Positions 16,891 to 24,601 are shown, counted from the first letter of the stretch. The stretch is DNA of 64,000 nucleotides from Anaerolineales bacterium (GCA_023382595.1 JAHDWB010000001.1:1895653-1959652); one strand, 5' to 3'. A program made the numbers and translations. Notes: generated by a model not told the origin, from the sequence alone.

Positions 16891-17050
16891 GGGGGAAGAT
16901 CTCCTTTGGATTTAAGGTACCCGCCGAACGGCGGCGGGGGAAAACTTGAACTATTCCCATTTTACACCACTCATGTTTCGTAAGAAAGTAATTTAAGGAA
17001 TAGTCAGGATTTAAATCAATACGCACAGACCAAATTCGAGGAGAAGAATC

Positions 17051-17584
17051 ATGTCTGGAACAGCCCCCAAACGTTACCATCCTGTACATGTCGTCATCCA
17101 CTGGCTTATGGCTTTGCTTGTTTTTATGATGCTGGGCGTCGGCAAGTTTGCCATGCCCGGCGTTTCGCCGGATGATCCGCAGAAGGTGATGATGCTGCAA
17201 TCCCACACCTACATCGGCGGCGGGATCGCCCTTTTGCTGATCATCCGTTTGGTGCTGCGCTTCACCACCAAGCGTCCCGCGCCTGCGGATGCCGGCAATG
17301 CCTTCCTGAATCTTGTTGCCAAAGCGACGCATTTCCTGCTGTACCTGCTGTTGATCGGCATGGCTGTCAGCGGACTTGGCATGTATCAACTGGCGAACCT
17401 GCCGGCAGTGTTCGGAGGCGCGCAGCCGTATCCGCCCGATTTCTTTGAGTACATCCCGCGCGGCGGTCATGGACTTATCTCCTGGCTGTTGCTGCTGTTG
17501 GTGGCGCTTCACTTCGGCGCGGCGATGTACCATCAGTTCATCAAAAAGGATAATTTGCTGGCGCGCATGTGGTTCGGCAAATAG
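17051..17584 (+). CDS. Cytochrome b561 family protein
   Basis: 177 residues with four membrane helices. Candidate haem-ligand histidines lie in helix 1 (VVIHWLMA), helix 2 (SHTYIG), helix 3 (THFLLY) and helix 4 (ALHFGAAMYHQF). Prokaryotic b561 proteins move electrons between quinol and an acceptor such as superoxide or a periplasmic partner. It has a strong terminator behind it and no obvious partner gene. It is divergent from ssb. Confidence 0.85.
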   Translation: MSGTAPKRYHPVHVVIHWLMALLVFMMLGVGKFAMPGVSPDDPQKVMMLQSHTYIGGGIALLLIIRLVLRFTTKRPAPADAGNAFLNLVAKATHFLLYLLLIGMAVSGLGMYQLANLPAVFGGAQPYPPDFFEYIPRGGHGLISWLLLLLVALHFGAAMYHQFIKKDNLLARMWFGK

Positions 17585-17596
17585 GTCTTTCAACGC

Positions 17597-17634
17597 AGGC
17601 GTGACGGATGCCCTTTGCTCCGTCACGCCTTTTG
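17597..17634 (+). terminator. Intrinsic terminator after the cytochrome b561 gene
   Basis: A 12-bp perfect stem, AGGCGTGACGGA and complement, with a 10-nt loop, is followed by TTTTG. TATTAT at 17635-17640 immediately follows and may be the -10 of the next gene. Confidence 0.9.
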
Positions 17635-17650
17635 TATTATAGTTGCCGTC

Positions 17651-18016
17651 ATGGAATGGCAGATCGAATATTATTCCAACGAGGACTATTTGTACATAAG
17701 GACAAAGGGGGTGTTGACCGCCGAGTCTGCAAACGCGATGGTGATGGAGGTCGTGGAAGCCGCCGCCCGTCATCGCTGTGACCGGCAGATCGTAGATCAC
17801 CGCAACACGACTTTTGCCCTGAGCTTTTTCGAATATTATCAGCGCCCTGAAGTGAACAAACAGATCGGCATCTCACAACGCTGGAAGATCGCCATGGTGT
17901 TCAGCGAGATGGGCGAGAATACGCACTTCATGGAAACGGTCTTCCGGAACCGCGGATATAACTTCCGCCAGTTCGATGATATCGGGAAGGCAAAAGAATG
18001 GCTGTTAAGCGAATAA
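17651..18016 (+). CDS. SpoIIAA/STAS-like small protein
   Basis: 121 residues from ATG 17651; upstream codons lie in the terminator and are excluded. The pattern, an N-terminal strand IEYYSNEDYLYIRTKGVLT, a helix, then VDHRNTTFALSFFEYY and a C-terminal helix, resembles SpoIIAA-like/STAS-like proteins of unknown role. There is no Shine-Dalgarno; a TATTAT -10 ends 10 nt before the ATG, so the message may have almost no leader. The cupin gene follows after 20 bp. Confidence 0.6.
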   Translation: MEWQIEYYSNEDYLYIRTKGVLTAESANAMVMEVVEAAARHRCDRQIVDHRNTTFALSFFEYYQRPEVNKQIGISQRWKIAMVFSEMGENTHFMETVFRNRGYNFRQFDDIGKAKEWLLSE

Positions 18017-18035
18017 CCCAAAAACGGAGGAAAAT

Positions 18036-18398
18036 ATGACCGTTAAACATTCGAACGAAGTGGAAGTGAAGAACGTTGCCGCAGGGAAGGATACGACCAT
18101 TCAGGTGTTGATCTCATCAAAAGAGGGTCCGAACTTCGCCTTGCGGAAGTTCTCCATGAAACCCGGCGGAGGGATGCCGCGCCATACCAACGAGGTGGAG
18201 CACGAGCAATACGTCCTGCGCGGCGAAGCGACCATCACCATCGGCGACGAGACGCATCACGTAAAGACGGGAGATGCAGTCTTTATCCCGGCGGGTGTGA
18301 TCCATTCGTATGAGAATACGGGCGGAGAACCGTTCGAGTTTCTGTGTATCGTCCCTAACAAGGAGGATGTGATCAGGGTTGTGGATGAATCCTGCTAA
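18036..18398 (+). CDS. Cupin domain protein
   Basis: 120 residues forming a single cupin barrel. Motif 1 includes MPRHTNEVEHEQYVLRGEA with candidate metal ligands His, His and Glu or Gln; motif 2 includes FIPAGVIHSYEN with the second-site His. Such small cupins bind a metal and act as sensors or small-molecule enzymes; the substrate is unknown. A clear ribosome site (GGAGGAAAAT) precedes the ATG. Confidence 0.85.
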   Translation: MTVKHSNEVEVKNVAAGKDTTIQVLISSKEGPNFALRKFSMKPGGGMPRHTNEVEHEQYVLRGEATITIGDETHHVKTGDAVFIPAGVIHSYENTGGEPFEFLCIVPNKEDVIRVVDESC

Positions 18399-18422
18399 GT
18401 TTGAATCCTTTGGGAGGCGTTG

Positions 18423-19634
18423 ATGAAGAAACTATTTCTGATTGCATTGATTTTCATTACAGCCTGCTCGACTCCCCAGCCGCAGGTGACCGTGACTGCG
18501 CCGCCGACAGTCACCGCCGCGCTGACATCCACGCCGCAGCCTACTTCAACTCCAGTTCCGCCCCCGACGCTCACCTTTACGCCTACTGCCGTCACATACT
18601 CCGCCGAGCAACTGGAGAGTATGACGGATGATGCGAAGATTGAGGCGGCGCGAGAGATGGTGGGGGATGCGTTTGGGGATAAAACGATTGCGGGGGAGAG
18701 TGTGGAGGGGTCGGAGGCGACGTTTTTCAGTACGTATCGGACGACGGATGAATGGGGCAATAGTGTCAATAGGAATTTTACGGCAGGAGGAGTGAATCTG
18801 AAGACGGGTGAAGTGGTCCCAGGCTACAGCCCCATGGAATTGGTTGCGTTGTATGCGGAAGGGAATATGCCTGAGACATTTTTCTTTAATCGCGAAAAAG
18901 TCCACCTAGTGGAAGATACTGAGAGTCCGCTGGCTAGGGCACAGGAGGCGACCTACCAAGGAGTGGACTACCCCGCGGAGATCACCTACTGGCAGAATGA
19001 GGAGGGAGAGATAGTGCTCGTAGACTGGCCTGCGTGGCCTGGGGGACCGAGAGGACTAGTCACCTGTGCTATGAGCGAGGATGGTAGATTGATACAACTA
19101 CTGCCAGTGGATCTGGAAGTAAAATTGACACTAGAAAACCTTAGTGCAAAGGAGAGAGAGGCGATCTTTTCACGACTGACGCGTGATCATAGAAATCAAG
19201 ATTTAGTTACAGCGATAAATGATCCAAATGGGGTGGTAATCTCTGTGGGATTGCTAAAAAGTACCACCCCAAGCTATTGGGGTGGGGACGAAAACGAGTC
19301 ACCTAGGACAGCGATGAGCTACTGGAAGAAATATGAAAATGAGTCTACATCTGATACTATGGTATGGTCTCATACGGCTGACTATCGAAATCCTGGGATT
19401 GTCGTTGCTTTTACTATTATTCCAGATAGATTGGTAAAAAACTGGAAGATGATGTTAACCTATAAAAACGGAGAATATCAAACTAGTGATTTGGCATCGA
19501 GTCTTGCAGTAGCAAACCAGACTACCGCAAGCAGGGGTGATTTCGATCGTTTATACTACGGACCGTATATGGATATAACGAAAGCTTTGATGAAATATGG
19601 TGTGCGACTTGAGATGTTTGATGCTGGCAAGTAA
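18423..19634 (+). CDS. Lipoprotein of unknown function, AT-rich 3' part
   Basis: 403 residues from ATG 18423, with GGGAGG 5 nt upstream. The signal peptide ends at the lipobox FITAC, followed by a Pro/Thr linker (about residues 17-57). The globular part has no recognised domain; it is rich in Trp, Tyr and acidic residues. From about 18600 onward codon choice shifts to A/T-rich forms (ATA, CTA, AGA) unlike the neighbours, and this continues into the next small gene. Recent acquisition is possible. No partner gene suggests a function. Confidence 0.65.
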   Translation: MKKLFLIALIFITACSTPQPQVTVTAPPTVTAALTSTPQPTSTPVPPPTLTFTPTAVTYSAEQLESMTDDAKIEAAREMVGDAFGDKTIAGESVEGSEATFFSTYRTTDEWGNSVNRNFTAGGVNLKTGEVVPGYSPMELVALYAEGNMPETFFFNREKVHLVEDTESPLARAQEATYQGVDYPAEITYWQNEEGEIVLVDWPAWPGGPRGLVTCAMSEDGRLIQLLPVDLEVKLTLENLSAKEREAIFSRLTRDHRNQDLVTAINDPNGVVISVGLLKSTTPSYWGGDENESPRTAMSYWKKYENESTSDTMVWSHTADYRNPGIVVAFTIIPDRLVKNWKMMLTYKNGEYQTSDLASSLAVANQTTASRGDFDRLYYGPYMDITKALMKYGVRLEMFDAGK

Positions 19635-19674
19635 TGATTGAAGTGCTTGTGTGAGTGTGCTAGGCTGAGTATGT

Positions 19675-19938
19675 ATGGGGATGTTGCGAGGAGTAGTAAT
19701 TGGGGTAGTCCTACTGGTAGGGATGTTTTGGCAACCTGCTATCGTAGAAGCACAGATTTGTAGTGGCACAGTGGCGGTGGAGTGTGGGTCTATTGTTTGT
19801 TTAAATCCTGCTGGAGCTACATGTCCTGGTAATGACTGGGGCTGTGGCGGGGGGGTGGGATGGAGGCAGACACTGGAATGCTCGGCGCCATTCGGACAGT
19901 GCAAGGTGGATAATGTCTGTGCGCAGGCGGGGATGTGA
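19675..19938 (+). CDS. Small secreted cysteine-rich protein
   Basis: 87 residues. A signal peptide (about residues 1-26, ending VEA) precedes a mature part of ~61 residues with eight cysteines (in QICSG, VECGS, IVCLN, ATCPG, WGCGG, LECSA, GQCKV and NVCAQ), enough for four disulfides. There is no recognised family. It shares the AT-rich, atypical composition of the upstream lipoprotein and follows it by 40 bp. It may be a secreted peptide, toxin-like factor or partner of the lipoprotein. The ORF is real-looking, but translation is unproven; GTG/ATG alternatives lie nearby. Confidence 0.5.
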   Translation: MGMLRGVVIGVVLLVGMFWQPAIVEAQICSGTVAVECGSIVCLNPAGATCPGNDWGCGGGVGWRQTLECSAPFGQCKVDNVCAQAGM

Positions 19939-19954
19939 CTTAATACTATGCTGT

Positions 19955-20665
19955 TTACAACGGCGTCTTCATCGGGATGCCCGCCTTGCGCGGAAACTTC
20001 GGCGGCGTGGCGGCAACCTTGTCCACGAGTACAAGATAGCGGTCATCGGGCACGCCGGGCAATTCGACGGGGATGACCTGTTTCAATTTTCCGCCCAACA
20101 ACTTCATCGCTTTTTCAGCGGACTGCGCCTCGGCGGGTCCGCTTTCGCCTTTTTGCGCGAGCATCGTCCCGCCGACCTTGACGAGCGGAAGCAAGTATTC
20201 GCTCAGGATGTTGAGGTTGGCAACCGCGCGCGCCACAGCGTAATCATAAGATTCGCGGTGCGCTGGGTTTTGTCCCAGCGTTTCCGCGCGCGTCTGAATG
20301 ACCTCCACATCCTCCAGCCCGAGCTTGCTGATGATGTGCTGGCAGAACATCGCCTTTTTGCCAACTGACTCCACCAGCGTAACGTGCATGGTCGGATAGA
20401 CGATCTTGAGGGGAATGCCCGGGAACCCCGCACCAGTTCCAACGTCCACGAGGCGAAGCGGGGGCATGCCTTTCCACGCCAGCACGCAGGAATATGAATC
20501 CAGAAAATGCTTGGTGCGGATCGACTCCACATCCCGAATGGCGGTCAGGTTGAATTTCTGATTCCACTCCACCAACTCCTTCTCGTAGTTGATGAGCGCC
20601 ATCACCTGCCGCGCCGTCAGGTGGACATTGAAAAGCGTGCGGGCGTCGTTGATCAGGGCATCCAT
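19955..20665 (-). CDS. rsmG: 16S rRNA (guanine-527-N7) methyltransferase
   Basis: Methylates G527 of 16S rRNA with SAM. The 236-residue protein has the SAM-binding LVDVGTGAGFPGIPL, the upstream WNQKFNLTAI signature and ARAVANLNILSEY. The ATG at 20665 is chosen over a GTG at 20692 because TATAAT (20673-20678) would then be the -10, only 7 nt from the ATG; the in-frame codons upstream would lie inside the promoter. This suggests a leaderless message. Confidence 0.95.
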   Translation of the reverse strand: MDALINDARTLFNVHLTARQVMALINYEKELVEWNQKFNLTAIRDVESIRTKHFLDSYSCVLAWKGMPPLRLVDVGTGAGFPGIPLKIVYPTMHVTLVESVGKKAMFCQHIISKLGLEDVEVIQTRAETLGQNPAHRESYDYAVARAVANLNILSEYLLPLVKVGGTMLAQKGESGPAEAQSAEKAMKLLGGKLKQVIPVELPGVPDDRYLVLVDKVAATPPKFPRKAGIPMKTPL

Positions 20666-20687
20666 TGCGTTGATTATACCCAGCGCG

Positions 20688-20735
20688 GTCACAAATTGCG
20701 CTTTTTAGAGAAGGAGGAAAGCGCAATTTGTGACC
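20688..20735. repeat. Long intergenic hairpin, 18-bp perfect arms
   Basis: GGTCACAAATTGCGCTTT and its exact complement flank a 12-nt loop that contains AGGAGG in the plus sense. It lies between the terminator of the DUF4349 gene and the promoter of rsmG. There is no T run on either side, so it is unlikely to be a terminator; it looks like a mobile palindromic repeat or a regulatory cruciform. Confidence 0.7.
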
Positions 20736-20757
20736 GTGGGCATTATATAAAACAAAT

Positions 20758-20781
20758 GAGGACGGCAGCGCTGCCGTCCTC
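20758..20781 (-). terminator. Terminator of the DUF4349 lipoprotein gene
   Basis: A 24-bp perfect palindrome (GAGGACGGCAGC and complement) lies 19 bp past the stop of the minus-strand gene and is followed on that strand by ATTTGTTTTATA. Confidence 0.75.
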
Positions 20782-20799
20782 ACCGATACTTGTTTCTGT

Positions 20800-21762
20800 T
20801 TACTGCTGCTTTTTCTTTGCTTCGGGCTCGTCGACCTTCTCAATCTTTTTCCTGTTTCCGCGCATTTTGCGGTACAGCGCGCGGACGCCGAGGAAGACCA
20901 GATAGAGCGGGATGCCGATGGTGATCAGGACGGGCACGGTGTTCAGGACGAAGTAGATAAGGAAATCCACAAAACCCTGCCAGAAATAGATCAGGTCCTG
21001 GATGGCGTCGCGCGCGACGCCCTGCGGCTCCCAACCGCCGATCTCGATCGGTTGAATGGTCGCTTCGGCAACGATGCGGATGCTGATGGCGGAAAGCGCG
21101 GCGGCTTCCTCGTAATATTTCATCTGCCCCTTGACGAGTTCGATCTGCTCGCGATAGTAAACCAATTGATTGAAGATGTTGACCACGTCCTCGGTTTCGG
21201 TGGCGGTCTCGAGGATGTCGGTCAACTGCCGTTCGGCGGCTTCGAGATTCTTCAGGCGGGACTGCAGATCCACGTATTGCGCAGTGACATCCTGCCCGGA
21301 GCGTGTTTCGTTCTGCACTTCCACCGCGTTCTCTTTGATCTGATCCAGCGCGTCATTCAGGCTCTCGGACGGCACGCGGATGGTCAGTGTGGCTTCCGGC
21401 GCTTCGACGTTATTGCGGAAGGTTTTATACACATTGGAAGATACAACAAAACCGCCCATGGTGGTTGCCATGGTCTGGATCTCTTCCATGCGGGCTTCCA
21501 CGTCCGCAACGACGATGGTGATCTCGGCGTTTTCGATGATCATCCGCTCGACGTTGGCGGCAGCGACTCCGCCTCCGCCCTGAGCCACGTCGCCTGCGTA
21601 ATATTCTTCGCTGGCAGGGGCTTCCGCCATCATCGGCATGGGCGCGGAGTCATACATCGGCTCAATTGCGCTTTCCGAGGCGCCTTGCCGCGCCATGCTC
21701 CCGCATGCGGATAACACGATCGCCGCGATGACGATCAAACTAAATGGCAAAATGCGTTTCAT
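20800..21762 (-). CDS. DUF4349 lipoprotein
   Basis: 320 residues. A lipoprotein signal peptide ends with lipobox VLSAC. After a Met/Pro/Ala-rich spacer comes the DUF4349 domain (about 70-265): a beta-rich part with ITIVVADVEARMEEI and GGFVVSSN, then a long coiled coil with LQSRLKNLEAAERQL. A membrane helix (about 267-295) and a very basic tail end the protein, so it may be anchored at both ends. Function of the family is unknown; many Chloroflexota and Firmicutes have one. AAAAGGAG precedes the ATG. Confidence 0.9.
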   Translation of the reverse strand: MKRILPFSLIVIAAIVLSACGSMARQGASESAIEPMYDSAPMPMMAEAPASEEYYAGDVAQGGGGVAAANVERMIIENAEITIVVADVEARMEEIQTMATTMGGFVVSSNVYKTFRNNVEAPEATLTIRVPSESLNDALDQIKENAVEVQNETRSGQDVTAQYVDLQSRLKNLEAAERQLTDILETATETEDVVNIFNQLVYYREQIELVKGQMKYYEEAAALSAISIRIVAEATIQPIEIGGWEPQGVARDAIQDLIYFWQGFVDFLIYFVLNTVPVLITIGIPLYLVFLGVRALYRKMRGNRKKIEKVDEPEAKKKQQ

Positions 21763-21828
21763 TTTCTTCTCCTTTTACCTTTGGTGATTTCTCTTCCAAA
21801 GGACGAACATTCGAGAGAAATAGTTCCG

Positions 21829-22560
21829 CTACCAGCCTTCCGCGATGCGTGCCGCGTGCTTTTCTGGCAGACCTGCCTCGCGGATGCGCTCCTGCACTTC
21901 GGCAATGTTGTATTCCGCGCGGCGCGGAGTCCAAGTCTGTGCATCGGTATCGTAGATGGCGTAGGCGGCGCGCGGGTCACGGTCGCGGGGTTGACCGACC
22001 GATCCGGGGTTCAGGATCAGCTTCGGGCGGAGTTGGATCGGAACATCCGGCTTTGTGTATTCGAGGGTGACGCGGTCCGTCTTTTCATCCTTTGCAAAGA
22101 TGCTCTGGATGTGTGAATGTCCGACAAAACACCAGGGCGTTTCAAAGTGGTCGAAGTTCAGGCGCGCGGTCAGCGCGTTCAGGATGTATTCCCATAGCGG
22201 GTCGCGCGGACTGCCGTGCGCGATGGTCGCATCGCCGCGCACTTTTGTCCTTTCGGGAAGCGAGCGGATGAAATCCATATTGCTGGCGTTGAGCACTTTT
22301 TCGTGGTGCATCAGCGAGCGCTTTGCCTCGCCATTGAACGTCTCCAGCGACATCTTGCCGATCACCGCCACATCGTGGTTGCCCATCAGGCAGGTGAGAT
22401 TGGGAATCTCGCGCACTTCCTCCACCACGGCGTTCGGGTCGGGTCCATACCCGACGAGGTCGCCGAGGCACCAGGTCTCGTCCACATGCCCCGCATCGTT
22501 CAAGACCGCCTTGAGCGCGGTGAAATTCGCATGAATATCCGACATGACTAAAATACGCAT
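21829..22560 (-). CDS. Calcineurin-like metallophosphoesterase
   Basis: 243 residues from ATG 22560. It has the metal-binding motifs of the family: MRILVMSDIHAN, CLGDLVGYGPDP, CLMGNHD, IAHGSPRD and FVGHSHIQ, then LNPGSVGQPRDRDP. Members of this small-MPE group hydrolyse phosphodiesters or nucleotides; the substrate cannot be told. It starts 1 bp after the coaBC stop, so the two are co-transcribed, though no functional link with CoA synthesis is evident. Confidence 0.9.
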   Translation of the reverse strand: MRILVMSDIHANFTALKAVLNDAGHVDETWCLGDLVGYGPDPNAVVEEVREIPNLTCLMGNHDVAVIGKMSLETFNGEAKRSLMHHEKVLNASNMDFIRSLPERTKVRGDATIAHGSPRDPLWEYILNALTARLNFDHFETPWCFVGHSHIQSIFAKDEKTDRVTLEYTKPDVPIQLRPKLILNPGSVGQPRDRDPRAAYAIYDTDAQTWTPRRAEYNIAEVQERIREAGLPEKHAARIAEGW

Positions 22561-22561
22561 A

Positions 22562-23767
22562 TCACTCCAACAGCCGTGCAACGTGTTCGATGATTTTTTC
22601 AGCCGCTTCGCTCTTGCTCATCAACGGCAGGTCTTCCTTCTCGCCGTCTTTGAACAACAAGGTGATGCGGTTCGTCTCAACGGCAAAGCCCGCATCCGGC
22701 GCGGAGATGTCGTTGGCGGCGATGAGATCCAAACCTTTGGATTGTAACTTCTCGGAGGCGTTTTCGAGAAGGGCTTGACTCTCCGCCGCGAACCCGACCA
22801 TGACCTTAAAACGCTTCTTTCCTGACTTTGAGCCTGATACCGTTTTCAGAATATCCGGCGCCGCCTCAAGCTCGATCTGCGGAATCCCGTCCCGTTTTTT
22901 CAGCTTCTCTTTGGCGATTTGCTTCGGGCGGAAGTCCGCCGCTGCCGCCGCCATGATGAGCGCATCCGCGGATTCGTTCATCAGCGCGTCCAGCATCTCC
23001 TGCACGCTCTCCACGCGGACGACCTTCGCACCCACGGGCGGAGTCAATGCCGTCGGCGTGGTGATAAGCGTCACGTCTGCGCCGGCATCAATGGCGGCTT
23101 GCGCGAGCGCGTAGCCCTGCTTTCCGCTGGAGCGGTTGGTCAGCACACGGACGGGGTCGAGCGCTTCCTGCGTCCCGCCTGCGGTGACGACGACTCGTTT
23201 GCCAGTGAGTGTTCCATTTTTTCCAAGCGCCGCGCGGATGTGACCGAGGATCTCCGTCGGCTCGATCATACGTCCCACGCCGGAGAGACCCGAAGCGAGG
23301 TGCCCCGTTGCGGGTCCAGCGACCAGACATCCGCGAGAAAGAAGCGTCTTGAGATTTTCCTGCGTAGCGGGGTGGTCGAACATCCCGCCGTCCATCGCGG
23401 GCGCGATCAGGATCGGACACGTCGCCGCCAAGGCTGTGACCGTGAGCAGGTTGTCCGCGATGCCGTGCGCGAGCTTTGCCATGGTGCTGGCGGTGCAGGG
23501 CGCGATGACGAGCAGGTCTGCCGTTTTGCCGAGGCTGACGTGCATGACATGCGCTTCGTCGCCCCACAGGTCCGGGTCGGTGAAGGTGCGGCGACCCGTG
23601 ACGGATTGGAAGGTGAGCGGCGTGATGAATTTTTCCCCCGCGCCTGTCAGGATGACATCCACCTGCGCGCCCGCCTGCGTGAGTTTGGAGGCGAGGTCTG
23701 CGGCTTTGTACGCGGCAATTGACCCTGTGACGCCAAGAAGGATGTGTTTGCCTGAAAGGATGGACAT
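22562..23767 (-). CDS. coaBC: Bifunctional phosphopantothenoylcysteine decarboxylase/synthetase
   Basis: Makes 4'-phosphopantothenoylcysteine and decarboxylates it in CoA synthesis. 401 residues. The N-terminal flavoprotein CoaC half (about 1-185) starts ILLGVTGSIAAYKAADLAS and carries the catalytic His in HVMHVSLG; the usual PAMN motif reads PAMD here. The CoaB half has VVVTAGGTQEALDPVRVLTN and MAAAAADFRP. TATAAT (23775-23780) lies 7 nt from the ATG, suggesting a leaderless message. It is divergent from the aromatic operon. Confidence 0.95.
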   Translation of the reverse strand: MSILSGKHILLGVTGSIAAYKAADLASKLTQAGAQVDVILTGAGEKFITPLTFQSVTGRRTFTDPDLWGDEAHVMHVSLGKTADLLVIAPCTASTMAKLAHGIADNLLTVTALAATCPILIAPAMDGGMFDHPATQENLKTLLSRGCLVAGPATGHLASGLSGVGRMIEPTEILGHIRAALGKNGTLTGKRVVVTAGGTQEALDPVRVLTNRSSGKQGYALAQAAIDAGADVTLITTPTALTPPVGAKVVRVESVQEMLDALMNESADALIMAAAAADFRPKQIAKEKLKKRDGIPQIELEAAPDILKTVSGSKSGKKRFKVMVGFAAESQALLENASEKLQSKGLDLIAANDISAPDAGFAVETNRITLLFKDGEKEDLPLMSKSEAAEKIIEHVARLLE

Positions 23768-23822
23768 ATCAAAGATTATACATCCAACCTTAAGAAGATA
23801 AATGTGAGATTTCAATTCCCCC

Positions 23823-23851
23823 TTGACTCATCCACACGACGGGCATAGAAT
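23823..23851 (+). promoter_or_regulatory. Promoter of the aromatic amino acid operon
   Basis: TTGACT (23823-23828), a 17-nt spacer and TAGAAT (23846-23851). Transcription would begin around 23858, only a few bases before the leader-peptide ATG at 23862, and run through the attenuator into aroH. Confidence 0.75.
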
Positions 23852-23861
23852 AGCGCCCAAT

Positions 23862-23939
23862 ATGCTTAAGTCCGCCCGCTGGTTTGCGTATTTTTATTTT
23901 TACGGTTTCCGAAATTCGGTTGCCGTTGGTGGCGCTTAA
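23862..23939 (+). CDS. Aromatic-rich leader peptide of the aro operon
   Basis: A 25-codon ORF not caught by usual gene finding. Residues 7-16 are WFAYFYFYGF: one Trp, four Phe and three Tyr in ten codons. It starts a few bases after the predicted transcription start and ends 27 bp before a strong terminator. CTTAAG-TC-CGCC at its beginning can pair with GGCGCTTAAG at its end, enclosing the aromatic codons. This is the layout of ribosome-mediated attenuation as in phe, trp and his leaders. All three aromatic amino acids derive from the chorismate made by the downstream genes. No Shine-Dalgarno is present, so translation would be leaderless. Strong by design, untested. Confidence 0.75.
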   Translation: MLKSARWFAYFYFYGFRNSVAVGGA

Positions 23940-23966
23940 GTAAACAGAGAAAATAAATCTGTATGC

Positions 23967-24002
23967 AAAAGAGCGAGACCACACGGTCTCGCTCTTTTTT
24001 GT
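23967..24002 (+). terminator. Attenuator terminator before aroH
   Basis: A 14-bp stem, AAAAGAGCGAGACC and complement, with an ACAC loop and a T6 run. GAGACC of its 5' arm could instead pair with GGTTTC at 23904-23909 in the leader ORF, offering an antiterminator. It stands between promoter and first structural gene, where a constitutive terminator would make no sense. Confidence 0.8.
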
Positions 24003-24008
24003 TACCTA

Positions 24009-24066
24009 CCCTCACCCCCGACCCCTCTCCCAATCCCCTTCGGGACGCTTCGCGGGGAGAGGGGAG
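24009..24066. repeat. C-rich/G-rich palindromic repeat in the aro leader
   Basis: CCCTCACCCCCGACCCCTCTC on one side and GGGGAGAGGGGAG on the other form an imperfect hairpin with an inner CCCCTTCGGG part. It resembles a repeat class scattered in many environmental genomes (from memory). It separates the attenuator from the aroH ribosome site. Confidence 0.6.
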
Positions 24067-24081
24067 CATAAGGAGAACTAT

Positions 24082-24453
24082 ATGCCAATCCGTGGAATAC
24101 GCGGCGCGACCACCGTCCCCGCAGACGAGCCAGATTTGATCCTGCAAGCCACGCGCGAACTGCTGGAAGCGATCCTCGCCGAAAACGACGACATGCGCCC
24201 CGAAGACATTGCCAGCGCGGTCTTCACCGTCACCGACGATCTCGCCTCCACCTTCCCGGCGCAGGCGGCGCGACAAATGGGTTGGGGACTCGTCCCGATG
24301 CTGTGCGCGCGCGAAATCCCCGTGCCGGACAGCCTGCCGCGCGTTGTCCGCGTGCTGGTGCATTGGAACACGGATGTGCCGCAGAGCGATATCTCCCACG
24401 TCTATTTGCGGGATGCGGTCAGGTTGCGCCCTGACTTGGTCTCGGCGCAGTAA
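24082..24453 (+). CDS. aroH: Chorismate mutase, AroH class
   Basis: Rearranges chorismate to prephenate, the branch to Phe and Tyr. 123 residues, matching the monofunctional trimeric AroH type of Bacillus subtilis: RGIRGATTVPADEPDLI at the start, DDLASTFPAQAAR in the middle and HVYLRDAVRLRPDL at the end. AAGGAG precedes the ATG. First structural gene after the attenuator; a 148-bp gap with two palindromic repeats separates it from aroF. Confidence 0.95.
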   Translation: MPIRGIRGATTVPADEPDLILQATRELLEAILAENDDMRPEDIASAVFTVTDDLASTFPAQAARQMGWGLVPMLCAREIPVPDSLPRVVRVLVHWNTDVPQSDISHVYLRDAVRLRPDLVSAQ

Positions 24454-24463
24454 AATCATATAC

Positions 24464-24507
24464 GGTGGTTGAGTAGTGGCGCCTTGGCGCCACGTATCGA
24501 AACCACC
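24464..24507. repeat. Palindromic repeat (family A), intergenic aroH-aroF
   Basis: 44 bp, GGTGGTTGAGTAG to GTATCGAAACCACC, with an inner perfect hairpin GTGGCGCC-TT-GGCGCCAC. The most symmetrical of the family copies in the window. Confidence 0.85.
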
Positions 24508-24553
24508 ATAAACGAGAGTAATTTTTTGATACAAAATAAATCTTGAAAACATG

Positions 24554-24581
24554 CTGGTTTCGACTGCTTGCGCTCAACCAG
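24554..24581. repeat. Short, degenerate copy of family A repeat
   Basis: CTGGTTTCGACTGC followed by TTGCGCTCAACCAG: the same outer arms (GGTTTCGA and TCAACC) in reverse orientation with a shorter middle, 20 bp before the aroF start. Confidence 0.6.
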
Positions 24582-24601
24582 CAGAATCATAGGAGAATAG
24601 A

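Noticed and set aside
16475..17800. Minus-strand ORF of 441 codons
   Set aside because: It runs antisense through the cytochrome b561 gene and out of frame through ssb, both clearly real. Its product is His/Gln/Arg-rich without any family pattern.
22919..23722. Plus-strand ORF of 267 codons
   Set aside because: Antisense of coaBC, low-quality composition (Arg/His/Asp-rich), no motif.
23967..24002. Plain terminator of an upstream gene
   Set aside because: No plus-strand gene lies upstream of it except the leader ORF; coaBC runs the other way. Hence it is read as an attenuator.
23866..24552. Minus-strand ORF of 228 codons over the aro leader and aroH
   Set aside because: Covers attenuator, repeats and aroH antisense; contains no conserved segment.
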